From NCBI GenBank assembly GCA_016715765.1, contig JADJZJ010000024.1, forward strand, positions 1 to 39,442: a stretch of 39,442 bases of DNA, in the 5' to 3' direction. Within the stretch, counting starts at the first letter, position 1; each line of letters opens with the position of its first letter. The position numbers were made by a program, and so were the translations under genes. The notes under the pieces were generated by a model. That model had not been told where the DNA came from. It saw only the letters and a program-made list of their open reading frames with translations, and ran no database searches. The DNA is from Opitutaceae bacterium (GTDB lineage Bacteria; Verrucomicrobiota; Verrucomicrobiia; Opitutales; Opitutaceae). This document shows positions 9,256-17,737 of this stretch, one piece after another.

Positions 9256-10334
9256 CACTTGCCCTTCCTGTCTTCCTTGTCCTGGGCGGCCTGCAGGGTC
9301 GCCTCGTACTGGGTCAACGCCTTCGCCATGGCGGCTTGCGCATCCAGGAAGTCCTGGATGTAGGTCGTGAGTTTCCTGCTATCAACCGTGGCGTCCTTGA
9401 GGTCTTCCACGGCATCCTTCACGTCCTCGAGGCGGTTCTTGAGATTCTTGGGCACTTTGACGTCCAGTTTGTCGGCCCACTTCTCCAGGTCCTTGAGTCG
9501 CTGCTCATCCGACTTCAGGTCCGCGACCGCCGCGCTCTGGGTGTCCTGCAAATTCTTGATGGCATCAGCCTTGGCCTGTTCGGCGGCGGCGGCGGCGGCC
9601 TCGGCGGCGGCTTTTTCCGCGGCCGCCTGGGCTTCGGCCGCAGCTTTCGCCGCCGCCTCCGCTGCTGCTTGATCCGCCGCTGCTTTTTCCGCGGCTGCTT
9701 TGTCCGCGGCCGCCTGGGCTTCAGCCGCGGCTTTGGCCGCGGCGTCGGCCGCCGCCTGGTCGTCGGCCGTGTCGCCCGGGTTCGTGGCCGCGACGTACGC
9801 GGGATCATCCTCGATGACGTACAGGGGAAGATCCAGGTACCCCGCCTGGAAGAAGCCGGTGGCAAGATTGCCGTCGTCGTACTGGGTGTCGAACATCGCC
9901 ATTTCCTGCCGGGTCATGCTGACCGGGGCATTGTCCGTGGGCTGGACGGCGATCGCGGCGCGGACCTTGCGTCCATTGTGCGTCACGTCCTTTTCCCAAA
10001 CATAGCCGCCGCCGAAAATCGTGGTCTTGGTCCAGTTGGTCTCGCGCAGAAAATCCTGCATGCCCTCCGGCACCACGCCGGCGGTCGTGGACAGCGGCGG
10101 CCAGCCACCGTTGGTCGAATTGTAGTGCTGGAAGGCCCCGCCCAGCACCCGCAGATCATTGATCAGCGCGCTGAAGCGGGTATTCCGCTGCATCCGCTCG
10201 AACGCCGGCAGCGCGATGGCGGTGATGATGCCCATGATCGCCAGGACGATCGCAATTTCCAGGATCGTGAACCCGCGGCAGCCTTCCCGATGGTTCCCCA
10301 GCCGGTGCGTATAGGGGGAAGTAAACATAGTCAT
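9255..10334 (-). CDS. Pseudopilin with Ala-rich TolA-like C-terminal tail
   Basis: Protein of 359 residues from ATG 10334; the longer ORF reaching 10535 has no pilin-like N-terminus, and ATG 10328 is an alternative start. The short basic leader ends at Gly21, followed by FTILEIAIVLAIMGIITAIA with Glu at +5, the hallmark of PilD-processed type IV pilins and T2SS pseudopilins. A globular region spans about residues 44-190 (aromatic, GGGYVWEKDV, PLYVIEDDP). Residues about 193-258 are an Ala/Lys/Glu/Gln array (units such as AAAKAAAEAQAAA), and about 259-359 form a charged helical region ending KEDRKGK. Such a tail is not part of known major or minor pseudopilins and suggests an extended helical stalk. 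It is probably exported and assembled by the ATPase encoded divergently. Confidence 0.85.
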   Translation of the reverse strand: MTMFTSPYTHRLGNHREGCRGFTILEIAIVLAIMGIITAIALPAFERMQRNTRFSALINDLRVLGGAFQHYNSTNGGWPPLSTTAGVVPEGMQDFLRETNWTKTTIFGGGYVWEKDVTHNGRKVRAAIAVQPTDNAPVSMTRQEMAMFDTQYDDGNLATGFFQAGYLDLPLYVIEDDPAYVAATNPGDTADDQAAADAAAKAAAEAQAAADKAAAEKAAADQAAAEAAAKAAAEAQAAAEKAAAEAAAAAAEQAKADAIKNLQDTQSAAVADLKSDEQRLKDLEKWADKLDVKVPKNLKNRLEDVKDAVEDLKDATVDSRKLTTYIQDFLDAQAAMAKALTQYEATLQAAQDKEDRKGK

Positions 10335-10335
10335 G

Positions 10336-10681
10336 CCGCTCCATCCAGTTTCGCCTCCGCCTGTCACCATACAAGCCCAATGTCCATGGGTCACGTCCGT
10401 ACAATTACCCATGCCCTTGCCGCGGTGTTCAGTCCCCGCATCACGATCAGGCGTGGCCGGACACCGAACCGCCGCGCCCCGGACCCCTGTCTGACGGTCG
10501 CTCCCGCGGTTTCCCCGCGGATGCAAACCGTGCATCCCGGCTCCCCATGTGTTGACGATGAGTCGTCGCCCGGTTCTGCTATGCTCGCTGTCGCGCCGAT
10601 GCGCCGCCGATCCTCGACAACGCCACCCATCTCCACTGTCGTTGCCCCACTGAACCGCCCCCCGACATTTTGGATCGCCCC
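10336..10681. promoter_or_regulatory. Divergent intergenic region, presumed promoters
   Basis: About 345 bases between the leftward pseudopilin operon and the rightward two-component/ATPase operon. It must contain promoters for both, but I see no convincing -35/-10 pair. TTGACG at 10552 and TATGCT at 10580 are 22 bases apart, too far for a standard sigma-70 promoter. No member of the window's intergenic repeat families is present, unlike most gaps of this size here. Confidence 0.4.
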
Positions 10682-11848
10682 ATGAAACAGCCGCCCGCTC
10701 CCGACCCCGCCGTTGCCACCCCCGGGAGCACGCCCAACGCCCGGGGAGCGCGCATTCTCATGGCGGATGACGACCGCATCAACCTCAGCATCCTCGCCGG
10801 CATCCTGCGGCCCGAAGGTTACGAACTGAGTCAGGCGGCCTCCGGCGAAGCCACGCTCGAAAGTTACGCCGCCTCCCCTCCCGACCTCGTGCTGCTCGAC
10901 GTGATGATGCCCGGCATCGACGGCTTCGCCACCTGCCGGCGCCTGAAGGAGCTGTACGGCGATCACTGCGCCCCCGTCATCTTCATCACCGCGAAATCGG
11001 AGTCGGACGACGTCGTGCAGGGCTTCGCCGCCGGCGGCGTCGATTACCTGCCCAAGCCCTTTCGCGCGAAGGAGGTCGTCGCCCGCATCCGGCTCCATCT
11101 GCAGAACCGCGCCCTCATCGGGCAGCAGCGCCAGCTGGTCGAGCAGTTGAGTCACGCCAACGCCGCCAAGAACCAGCTACTGGGCATGGCCGCGCATGAC
11201 TTGCGCAATCCCCTCGCCTCCGTCCGCGCCCTGGCCGGGTTCCTGCAGGACGGCAGCACCGGGCCGCTCAACGCCGACCAACTCGACCTGGTCGGCACGA
11301 TCCAGGAGGCCAGCCAGTCCATGCTCGCGCTGGTCAACGAACTGCTCGACACGGCCGTGCTCGAGACCGGCGAGGTCGGCATGCATCTGCAGGACGCCTC
11401 GCTCGCCGAGCTCCTGGAAAAGCAAATCCGCCTCCATAACATCAACGCCGCGGGCAAGGGCACGCGCATCGGGTTCGCCGCCGGGGACCCCCCGCCGGCC
11501 CGGCTCCGGTTCGATCCCGACAAGCTCCGCCAGGTCGTGGACAACCTCCTGAGCAACGCCGTCAAGTTCTCGCCGCCCAACTCCACGATCACCATCCGGA
11601 CCGTACTCAAGCCCGGCTGGTGCAAGGTTGAGGTGCAGGATCAGGGTCCGGGCGTACCGGAGCACGAACGCCACAAGCTGTTCCAGGATTTCGGCCGCAC
11701 CTCCGTCCGCCCCACCGGGGGCGAGAAAAGCACGGGGCTCGGCCTCGCCATCTGCCGCCGCATCATGGAGACGCACGGCGGTTCCATGGCCGCGGAGCCT
11801 TGCCCCGGGGGCGGCAGCATCTTTAGCTTCACCCTGCCGGCCCCATGA
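10682..11848 (+). CDS. Hybrid response regulator-histidine kinase
   Basis: A 388-residue soluble protein. An N-terminal receiver domain (about 22-140) carries the acidic pocket MADDD, phospho-acceptor Asp73 in LLDVMMPG and Lys125 in PKPF. It is followed by a HisKA domain with His172 in MAAHDLRNPL, then HATPase_c with the N-box LLSNAVKF, G1 box DQGPGVP and G2 box STGLGLA. There is no transmembrane or sensor domain, so input should come through phosphorylation of the receiver or a partner. The ATG at 10682 is chosen over an in-frame TTG at 10670. The stop overlaps the next start as ATGA, so it is translationally coupled to the single-domain regulator. Its position before a pilus-type ATPase suggests control of that machine. 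Confidence 0.9.
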   Translation: MKQPPAPDPAVATPGSTPNARGARILMADDDRINLSILAGILRPEGYELSQAASGEATLESYAASPPDLVLLDVMMPGIDGFATCRRLKELYGDHCAPVIFITAKSESDDVVQGFAAGGVDYLPKPFRAKEVVARIRLHLQNRALIGQQRQLVEQLSHANAAKNQLLGMAAHDLRNPLASVRALAGFLQDGSTGPLNADQLDLVGTIQEASQSMLALVNELLDTAVLETGEVGMHLQDASLAELLEKQIRLHNINAAGKGTRIGFAAGDPPPARLRFDPDKLRQVVDNLLSNAVKFSPPNSTITIRTVLKPGWCKVEVQDQGPGVPEHERHKLFQDFGRTSVRPTGGEKSTGLGLAICRRIMETHGGSMAAEPCPGGGSIFSFTLPAP

Positions 11849-12255
11849 ATTTCACAGGCAAAATCCTCCTCGCCGACGACGAGGCCCACATCCGCAAGTT
11901 CATCGGCATCCTGGTGCGCAGGCTCGGCACCCCGGCCGTGATCGAGGCCCGCGAGGGACAGGAGGCCGTGGATCTCTTCATCCGCGAGAGCCCCGACCTG
12001 GTGCTCCTCGACATCAGCATGCCCGGCCTGGACGGCCTGCAGGCGCTGGCCGCCATCCGGCAAGCCGATCCCGAGGCCGTCGTGATCATGCTCACGTCGA
12101 TGACCAACCGGAAGTCGATCGACGAATGCCTCCGGCTCGGCGCCACCGCCTACCTGCGCAAGGACCTCCCCCACCTCGAGATCCTGGCCGAACTGGAGAA
12201 AATCATCGGCGAGATCTTTGGTGACGCCGTTGCCGGCCCCGCCCCCGTGTCGTGA
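11845..12255 (+). CDS. Single-domain response regulator (CheY-like)
   Basis: A 136-residue receiver domain with no DNA-binding output. Key residues are LLADDE near the N-terminus, phospho-acceptor Asp56 (LVLLDISMPG), the switch threonine/serine in MLTSM and Lys106 in YLRKDL. It starts within the stop of the kinase gene (ATGA) and ends overlapping a GTG start of the small downstream ORF (GTGA). It is probably the phospho-acceptor of the adjacent kinase and acts by protein-protein contact, for example on the downstream ATPase. That target is inferred from gene order only. Confidence 0.9.
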   Translation: MNFTGKILLADDEAHIRKFIGILVRRLGTPAVIEAREGQEAVDLFIRESPDLVLLDISMPGLDGLQALAAIRQADPEAVVIMLTSMTNRKSIDECLRLGATAYLRKDLPHLEILAELEKIIGEIFGDAVAGPAPVS

Positions 12256-12452
12256 ACCCTCCGCCCGCCGCCTCCCCCCCTCCGGCCGCCCCGGTCCTGA
12301 CCGAGGTGCGCTATGCGCTGCCCGACATGCTGCGCGAGATCGCCCTCGAGCGCTCAAGCCAGGCCCTGGCCATGGAAAAACTCGACCAGGTCGAGATTGC
12401 CAAGCTGTTCAGCAAGCCCCGCCCCCGTCGTGCCCTCAAATCCCGCAAATAA
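12252..12452 (+). CDS. 66-residue Pro-rich/basic protein between REC and PilB
   Basis: Small ORF starting at GTG 12252, overlapping the regulator stop, and ending inside the start of the ATPase gene. It has a Pro/Ala-rich N-terminus (NPPPAASPPPAAP), a predicted amphipathic helix (YALPDMLREIALERSSQALA) and a basic tail (KPRPRRALKSRK). No family was recognised. Coupling on both sides and the non-random composition favour a real gene. It could be a small adaptor linking regulator and ATPase. It could also be an N-terminal piece of the ATPase separated by a frameshift, but the ATPase is already PilB-length without it. Confidence 0.55.
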   Translation: MNPPPAASPPPAAPVLTEVRYALPDMLREIALERSSQALAMEKLDQVEIAKLFSKPRPRRALKSRK

Positions 12453-14139
12453 GTCTTTCCTGCGGGCGCTGCGCAGCCTGCCGCATTTTGACTTCAGCTC
12501 CGAGGCCGCCGCGCTCGCCCGGGAGCACGGTCCCGATACGCTGCCCTTTCTCGAGGCCCTGATCACCAACCGGCATCTCACCAAGGAGGAAGCCTGCCGC
12601 CTCTGGTCCGTAAGCATCGGCTTCGCGTATGTGGACGTGCTGGCCTCGATCATCACGGACGAGGGCGTGGAAAAGATTCCCCAAAGCATCGCCCAAAAGG
12701 TGCAGGCCATCGGCCTCTATATCATCGACGGCGTCCTCACCGTCGCCATGGCCCATCCGGAGGACGAGGAGATGGTGCGCCGGCTCCGTCAGATCGTCCA
12801 GCTCCCGGTGAGCCCCGTCTTCGGCCTCCCCTGCGAGATCGAGAACGCCATCGCCATCCAGTACAGCACGGAAAAAAGCCTCTCCGAGATCCTCGACGAG
12901 GCCGAGAAAAGCGGGCTCCGGCTCCAATCCGACACCGCCGGCGGCATGGACGCGCTGGCGGAGTCGGAATCGCTGGTGCGGGTGCTCAACACCCTCATCC
13001 ATTTCGCCCTGCGCGAACGCGCCACGGACATCCATGTCGAGCCCGAGGAGACGCAATCGCGCATCCGCTTCCGCGTCGACGGCAACCTCCGCGAGGTCCT
13101 CGCCTTCTCCCGCAAGCTCCATCGCGCCCTGATCTCGCGCCTGAAGATCATCAGCGATCTCAACATCGCCGAGACGCGCTTCCCCCAGGACGGCCGTTTC
13201 GCCCTGCCCATCGGCACCACCAAGGCGCACTTCCGTCTCTCCAGCATCCCCACCATCCATGGGGAGAAGGCCGTCATCCGCGTCCTCGCCTCCACCGACC
13301 GGAAGTCGATGCTCACCCTCGAGGGGATGCTCGTTTCGCAGAACATCCTCCTGCCGTTCCGCCGGCTCGTGCAAAATCCCAACGGCATCATCTTTGTCAC
13401 CGGCCCCACCGGTTCCGGCAAGACCACCACGCTCTACGCCGCGCTGCATGAGATCAATGACCCCAAGGTCAACATCTCCACCATCGAGGACCCCGTGGAG
13501 ATCCAGCTCAGCGGTGTCAGTCAGAGCCAGATCAACCCGCATATCGACCTGAAGTTCGCCACGATGCTGCGCTCCATGCTGCGGCAGGATCCCGACATCA
13601 TCCTGATCGGCGAGATCCGCGATCTGGAGACGGCCAAGGTCGCCACCGAAGCGGCGCTCACCGGCCACCTCGTGCTCGCCACGCTGCACACCAACACCGC
13701 CCCCCAGGCCATCGTGCGCCTCATGGAGATCGGGGTCGCACCCTACATGGTCGCGCCCTCCGTCATCGGCGTCCTGGCCCAGCGTCTCGCCGCGCGCATC
13801 TGCGAGAAATGCAAGGAGCCCTACGTCCCGCCGCGCGATGTCCTCCTGCGCTATTTCCAGGAGGAGGGCCTCACGGATGTGACCTTCTATCGCGGCCGCG
13901 GCTGCCCGCACTGCCGCGGCACGGGCTATTACGGCCGGGTCGCCTTCCACGAACTCGTGCTCATCACCGATGAGATCCGCCAGCTCATCTCCGAGGGCCG
14001 CAGCGCCCAGGAAATCACCCGCGCCGCCGCCAAGGTCGGTTACAAACCCCTCCGCTACGACGGCCTCAAGAAAGTCCTCCTGGGCCTCACCACCATCGAC
14101 GAGATCGACCAGAACACTTCCTTCGAATGGGCCAGTTGA
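12430..14139 (+). CDS. PilB/GspE-type secretion/pilus assembly ATPase
   Basis: Hexameric cytoplasmic motor ATPase of type IV pili or type II secretion, 569 residues. The start is set at GTG 12430 because similarity to the family begins soon after; no ATG is available nearby, and the start overlaps the 66-residue ORF by 23 bases. The N-terminal MshEN-type domain covers about residues 35-150. The ATPase core has Walker A GPTGSGKTT (residue 325), Asp box (STIEDPVE), Walker B DPDIILIGEIRD (387) and His box LTGHLVLATLHTN. The zinc-binding tetracysteine is Cys458/Cys461 and Cys492/Cys495. Length matches PilB (about 565). No PilC/GspF, secretin or prepilin peptidase gene is in the window, so the rest of the machine must be encoded elsewhere. 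Confidence 0.92.
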   Translation: MPSNPANKSFLRALRSLPHFDFSSEAAALAREHGPDTLPFLEALITNRHLTKEEACRLWSVSIGFAYVDVLASIITDEGVEKIPQSIAQKVQAIGLYIIDGVLTVAMAHPEDEEMVRRLRQIVQLPVSPVFGLPCEIENAIAIQYSTEKSLSEILDEAEKSGLRLQSDTAGGMDALAESESLVRVLNTLIHFALRERATDIHVEPEETQSRIRFRVDGNLREVLAFSRKLHRALISRLKIISDLNIAETRFPQDGRFALPIGTTKAHFRLSSIPTIHGEKAVIRVLASTDRKSMLTLEGMLVSQNILLPFRRLVQNPNGIIFVTGPTGSGKTTTLYAALHEINDPKVNISTIEDPVEIQLSGVSQSQINPHIDLKFATMLRSMLRQDPDIILIGEIRDLETAKVATEAALTGHLVLATLHTNTAPQAIVRLMEIGVAPYMVAPSVIGVLAQRLAARICEKCKEPYVPPRDVLLRYFQEEGLTDVTFYRGRGCPHCRGTGYYGRVAFHELVLITDEIRQLISEGRSAQEITRAAAKVGYKPLRYDGLKKVLLGLTTIDEIDQNTSFEWAS

Positions 14140-14170
14140 GCCCGCGGAGTTGATCGGGCCCCACGGAATT

Positions 14171-14328
14171 ATTAACCACGGATGGCACGGATAGCACGGA
14201 TACCAATCCATGAATTGCCCGCTTATCTGCACTTAAGGTCACTGGTCGGGATCAGTATGTATCAGTGGTTCAAATGCATTGGGACCGGGTTCTTATCCGT
14301 GATATCCGTGCCATCCGTGGTTAAAAAA
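14171..14328. repeat. CACGGAT-family palindromic repeat, copy C
   Basis: A shorter copy of about 158 bases. The left arm is ATTAACCACGGATGGCACGG then ATAGCACGGAT. The right arm is TATCCGTGATATCCGTGCCA then TCCGTGGTTAAAAAA. The CACGGAT units recur in 9-bp steps. The spacer lacks the nested GGCCACA and AGGAGG pairs seen in copies B and E. It sits just after the ATPase stop codon. The remaining gap to the GH127 gene (14329-14434) shows nothing recognisable. Confidence 0.88.
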
Positions 14329-14434
14329 GTCCGTGGCTTGAATGCACTTCGTCATTTTGTGCCTCCATGGCGAATTCAGTTCGCCCTCCGGCCATAACCG
14401 ATAAGCAATAATCAATAAGCGATAACCCATTCCC

Positions 14435-16440
14435 GTGCTTCTCCGCCCCGTCCACTTTCTCCCGCCGACCCTCCTCCTCTCCCTCGCCATTTCCATGTCC
14501 GTCTCCTCCGCCGCCACCGCCGACTACCCCATCCGCCCCGTCCCCTTCACCGCCGTGCGCATCACCGGCGGGTTCTGGCAGACCCGCCAGGCCGTGAACC
14601 TCGCGGTCACCGTCCCCTATGCCATCAAGCAGTGCGAGGACACCGGCCGCCTCACCAACTTCGATCTCGCCGCCGAAACCCTCCGCCGCCGCGCCGCCGG
14701 CGAGACCACGTTTCAGAACCAACCCGTCACGATCTACCCCTTCGACGACTCCGATGTCTACAAGGTCATGGAGGGCATCGCCTACGCCCTGCACGTGAAA
14801 CCCGACCCCGCCCTCGAGGCCCGTCTCGACGGCTGGATCGCCCGCATCGCCGCCGCCCAGGAACCCGACGGCTACCTTTACACCTTTCGCACGATGCACC
14901 CCGACACCCCGGTGCATGAATGGATCGCCCAGGAGCGCTGGCCTGGGATCCCGACCTGAGCCACGAACTCTACAACCTCGGCCATCTCTACGAAGCCGGC
15001 GTCGCCCACTTCCAGGCCACGGGCAGGCGCACGCTCCTCGATGTCTGCCTGCAGAGCGCCGAGTTGGTCTGGCGCGACTTCGGCGACCGCCGCCTCCGCA
15101 TCGCCCCCGGACACCAGGTCATCGAAATGGGCCTCGCCAAGCTCCACCGCGTGACCGGCGACCCGCGCTGGCTCGAACTCGCCCGGATCTTCCTCGAGGC
15201 CCGCGGCCCCGCCGGCAAGGAGTACAGCCAGCAGCACCTCCCGATCACGCAGCAAACCACGGCGGTCGGCCACGCCGTGCGGGCCAACTACATGTACGCC
15301 GGCATGGCCGATGTCGCCGCCCTCTCCGGCGACGCCGCCTACGTCGCCGCCATCGGCAAAATCTGGGACAACGTCGCGGAGAAAAAACTCTCCCTCACCG
15401 GCGGTGTCGGCCCCCTCCAGCGGGGCGAGGCCTACGGCGCCGATTACGAGCTCCCCAACGCCTGCTACAACGAGACCTGCGCCGCCATCGCCCTCATGAT
15501 GTGGAACCAGCGCATGTTCCTCTTCACCGGCGAGGCCCGCTACCTCGATGTCCTCGAACGCACCTGCTACAACGGCTTCATCAGCGGCGTGGCCCTCACC
15601 GGCGACCGCTTCTTCTACCCCAATCCCCTCGCCTACGACGGCAGCGCCAAGAACAACCACGACCACGCCGGCCGCGCCCCGTGGTTCGGCTGCGCCTGCT
15701 GCCCGCCCAACCTCATGCGCACCCTCGCCGCCCTCACCGGCTGGTTCTACGCCGTGCGCGACGCTTCGCTCTACGTGAATTTCTACGCCCCCAGCGAGGG
15801 CGCGGCCACGGTCGCTGACACCGCCGTCCGCCTCACCCAGGCCACCGATTACCCGTGGGACGGCCGCATCCGCCTCACGGTCTCCCCCGCCCGCCCCGTC
15901 ACCTTCACTCTCCGCCTCCGCATTCCCGGCTGGGCCCAGGGCCACCCCGTGCCATCTGACCTCTACACCTATGCCGATGATAACCGTCCGGCGTGGACCG
16001 TGCGCGTCGGCGGCCAGGTCGTGACGCCAGAGCTCGAATCCGGCTACGCCGTCATCACTCGCGAATGGCAGGACGGTGACATCGTGGAACTCAACCTGCC
16101 GATGCCCGTGCACACCGTCCGCGGCCATCCCAAAATCGAGGCCGTGCGCGGCGCCGTCGCCTTCGAACGCGGCCCCGTCGTCTATGCCGTCGAGGGCGCC
16201 GTCAACCGGACGAATCCCGCGGACCTCCTAGTCACCGCCCGCACCAAGGCGCGGGTGCAGCGTCAACCCGACTTGCTCGGCGACGTGGTCACCCTGGTCC
16301 TCGACGAGGTCGCGGCTCCGGAGGCCACCCGCCATGTCACCGCCATCCCCTACGCCGTATGGAACAACCGCGGCCTGGCCCCGATGGCGGTGTGGCTGAA
16401 GGAAAAGGCCCAATCCATTTCACAGGAGGGCGCTGAGTAA
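14435..16440 (+). pseudogene. GH127 beta-L-arabinofuranosidase, split by frameshift
   Basis: Two overlapping frames (to 14959, and from about 14941 to 16440) form one GH127 protein of about 668 residues if one base is restored near 14940 (CGCTGGCCTGG probably lacks a G; the repaired reading is ERWAWDPDLSHELYN). HypBA1-type enzymes of this family are about 658 long. A signal peptide follows the GTG at 14435 (LLRPVHFLPPTLLLSLAISM). The zinc/nucleophile elements are present: YNETCA (Glu and Cys ligands) and CACCPPN (Cys pair, nucleophile). A Glu about 15 residues before YNETC is the candidate acid/base. It would release L-arabinose from plant arabinans or glycoproteins. The last residues (SISQEGAE) and stop lie inside a repeat arm. 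Sequencing error or recent inactivation are both possible. Confidence 0.85.
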
Positions 16441-16572
16441 GCAGAGAACACAGGGGAGAGACTGTGCTATCCTCTCTGCTTCCCCGGCTTTCTCCTGTAA
16501 TCACGGATTGCTGGCTTGAACCCGAAAGCCCACCCGCTTTGCGCTCTATGCGTTCTCTGCGGTTAAATTTTT
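16421..16572. repeat. Composite repeat joining two convergent genes
   Basis: Contains the inner AGGAGG pair of the CACGGAT family (TTCACAGGAGGGCGCTGAG and CTTCCCCGGCTTTCTCCTG), a lone ATCACGGAT, and a solo right arm of the CGCAAAG family (ATGCGTTCTCTGCGGTTAAA). Its left edge encodes the end of the GH127 protein. Its right edge encodes the end of the DTW protein on the other strand. Confidence 0.75.
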
Positions 16573-17270
16573 TTCTGATCCGCGGTTCGTGACCGTACCG
16601 ATTCAACCAGCGGTCTTTTCTCCGCCAGCTTCGCGATCAATTCCGGGAACGCCGCCCGCGCCGGGGAATTCGCCAGAAATTCCGCCGCGGCCGCCTTCTT
16701 CCCGCGGGCGCACAGTCCGGCATAGACGTGCAACTCGAACTGCTCGCGCAGCCGCGCCCCGGCTTCCGGCAAGCCCAGCGCGGCCAGCAGGAACATGAGC
16801 GCCTCGATGGTGGAAAACTGCCGCTCGCCCTGCTGCGCGCGCAGCCAGTAGCGGCTTTCGCCCGCCATCGGCAGGCGCACGTGCCGGCCCCAGGAGTGCA
16901 CCGTCCGCTGCATCTCCAGCGCCTGTTTCCAACTGCCATCAAGCAGCAGCACCTGGACTTTTTCCGGCGCCGCGCCCGCCGGCAACGGCTCGCCCAGCGG
17001 ATGCAAAATCCAGAGTTCACGGTCCGGCTTCACCACTTCCGCCGGCGTCAACGGCCGGTCGATCCGATATTGGTGCTGTCCCGACTGCGGCATCACGCGC
17101 TTGATGAGATGCCCGGTGCTGCTCGGCCGGTGCGCCTCCATGTGATGCATCAGGACGTCCACCTGCAGCGCGCAGTCCACTGTCCGCAGCCCCGCGCACA
17201 CGCACCAGCGCGGCGGCAACTGGCAGCGGTGGCAGCGCGGGGCTCCCTTGAGGACAACACTTCGGGCCAT
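16563..17270 (-). CDS. DTW domain protein, tRNA-uridine acp-transferase-like
   Basis: Protein of 235 residues from ATG 17270. The N-terminal zinc-finger-like pattern is Cys13, Cys16, Cys23, Cys25 (CHRCQLPPRWCVC). The family signature DxTW appears as DGSW at 111-114 (LLLDGSWKQALEM), and STIEA follows at 153-157. DTW proteins (bacterial TapT, human DTWD1/2) transfer the 3-amino-3-carboxypropyl group from S-adenosylmethionine to uridine in tRNA (acp3U). This call rests on those motifs and on length, which fits the family. The C-terminal RSRTADQKKI and stop codon lie in repeat DNA, so the native C-terminus may once have been different. Confidence 0.85.
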   Translation of the reverse strand: MARSVVLKGAPRCHRCQLPPRWCVCAGLRTVDCALQVDVLMHHMEAHRPSSTGHLIKRVMPQSGQHQYRIDRPLTPAEVVKPDRELWILHPLGEPLPAGAAPEKVQVLLLDGSWKQALEMQRTVHSWGRHVRLPMAGESRYWLRAQQGERQFSTIEALMFLLAALGLPEAGARLREQFELHVYAGLCARGKKAAAAEFLANSPARAAFPELIAKLAEKRPLVESVRSRTADQKKI

Positions 17271-17737
17271 GGCGACAGGTTCAGAATATATCCCGGGAGG
17301 GGAACGCTAATCTTCACTGATCCGCGCTGATCCCAATCCTGGACTGGCCGCGGTATCGAGGCAGGAGCTTGCTCTTGACGCGCCAAAGGTTCGGCGAAGG
17401 CGGAGGCAGGCGATGACTTGGCTGGGAACGCGACCGCCCTCGGTCGCAATCATTCGAGGGCCAAAGGCATGCGCGTATGCCCCAAATCCAATTTCCCAGC
17501 CTGCATACGATCCTTCCCGCGGATTACACGGATTACGGATGAGGAAGGTATTATCCGCGCCTATCCGCGCAATTCGCGGGAAATCATCCGTGATTATGGA
17601 TTTCCCAAAAATCGCAACCAACCCCGCAACCGAACCCCAATAGATGGGTCCGTATAAAGGAAACACTCAGATTCTCAACTGCCGTGCCCATGCACCGCCC
17701 AGGCGTTGCCCGTGCCAGCCAAACCCAACCTCCCATC
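17271..17737. repeat. Repeat-rich gap between DTW and lipoprotein genes
   Basis: Contains a solo arm of the GGAACGCTAATC family (about 17300-17340), the hairpin GCGACCGCCCTCGGTCGC (17430-17447, repeated at 37061) and a diverged CACGGAT/GCGGAT element (about 17515-17600: GCGGATTACACGGATTACGG against CATCCGTGATTATGG). No convincing gene is seen. The short ORFs here have repeat-derived sequence. Confidence 0.75.

Noticed and set aside
10552..10585. TTGACG and TATGCT as a promoter for the kinase operon.
   Set aside because: The 22-base spacing is too long for a standard sigma-70 promoter, and no other support is seen.
12436..14232. A 598-residue minus-strand ORF opposite the PilB/GspE gene.
   Set aside because: Shadow of the ATPase gene; the plus-strand frame has all Walker, Asp, His and Cys motifs.
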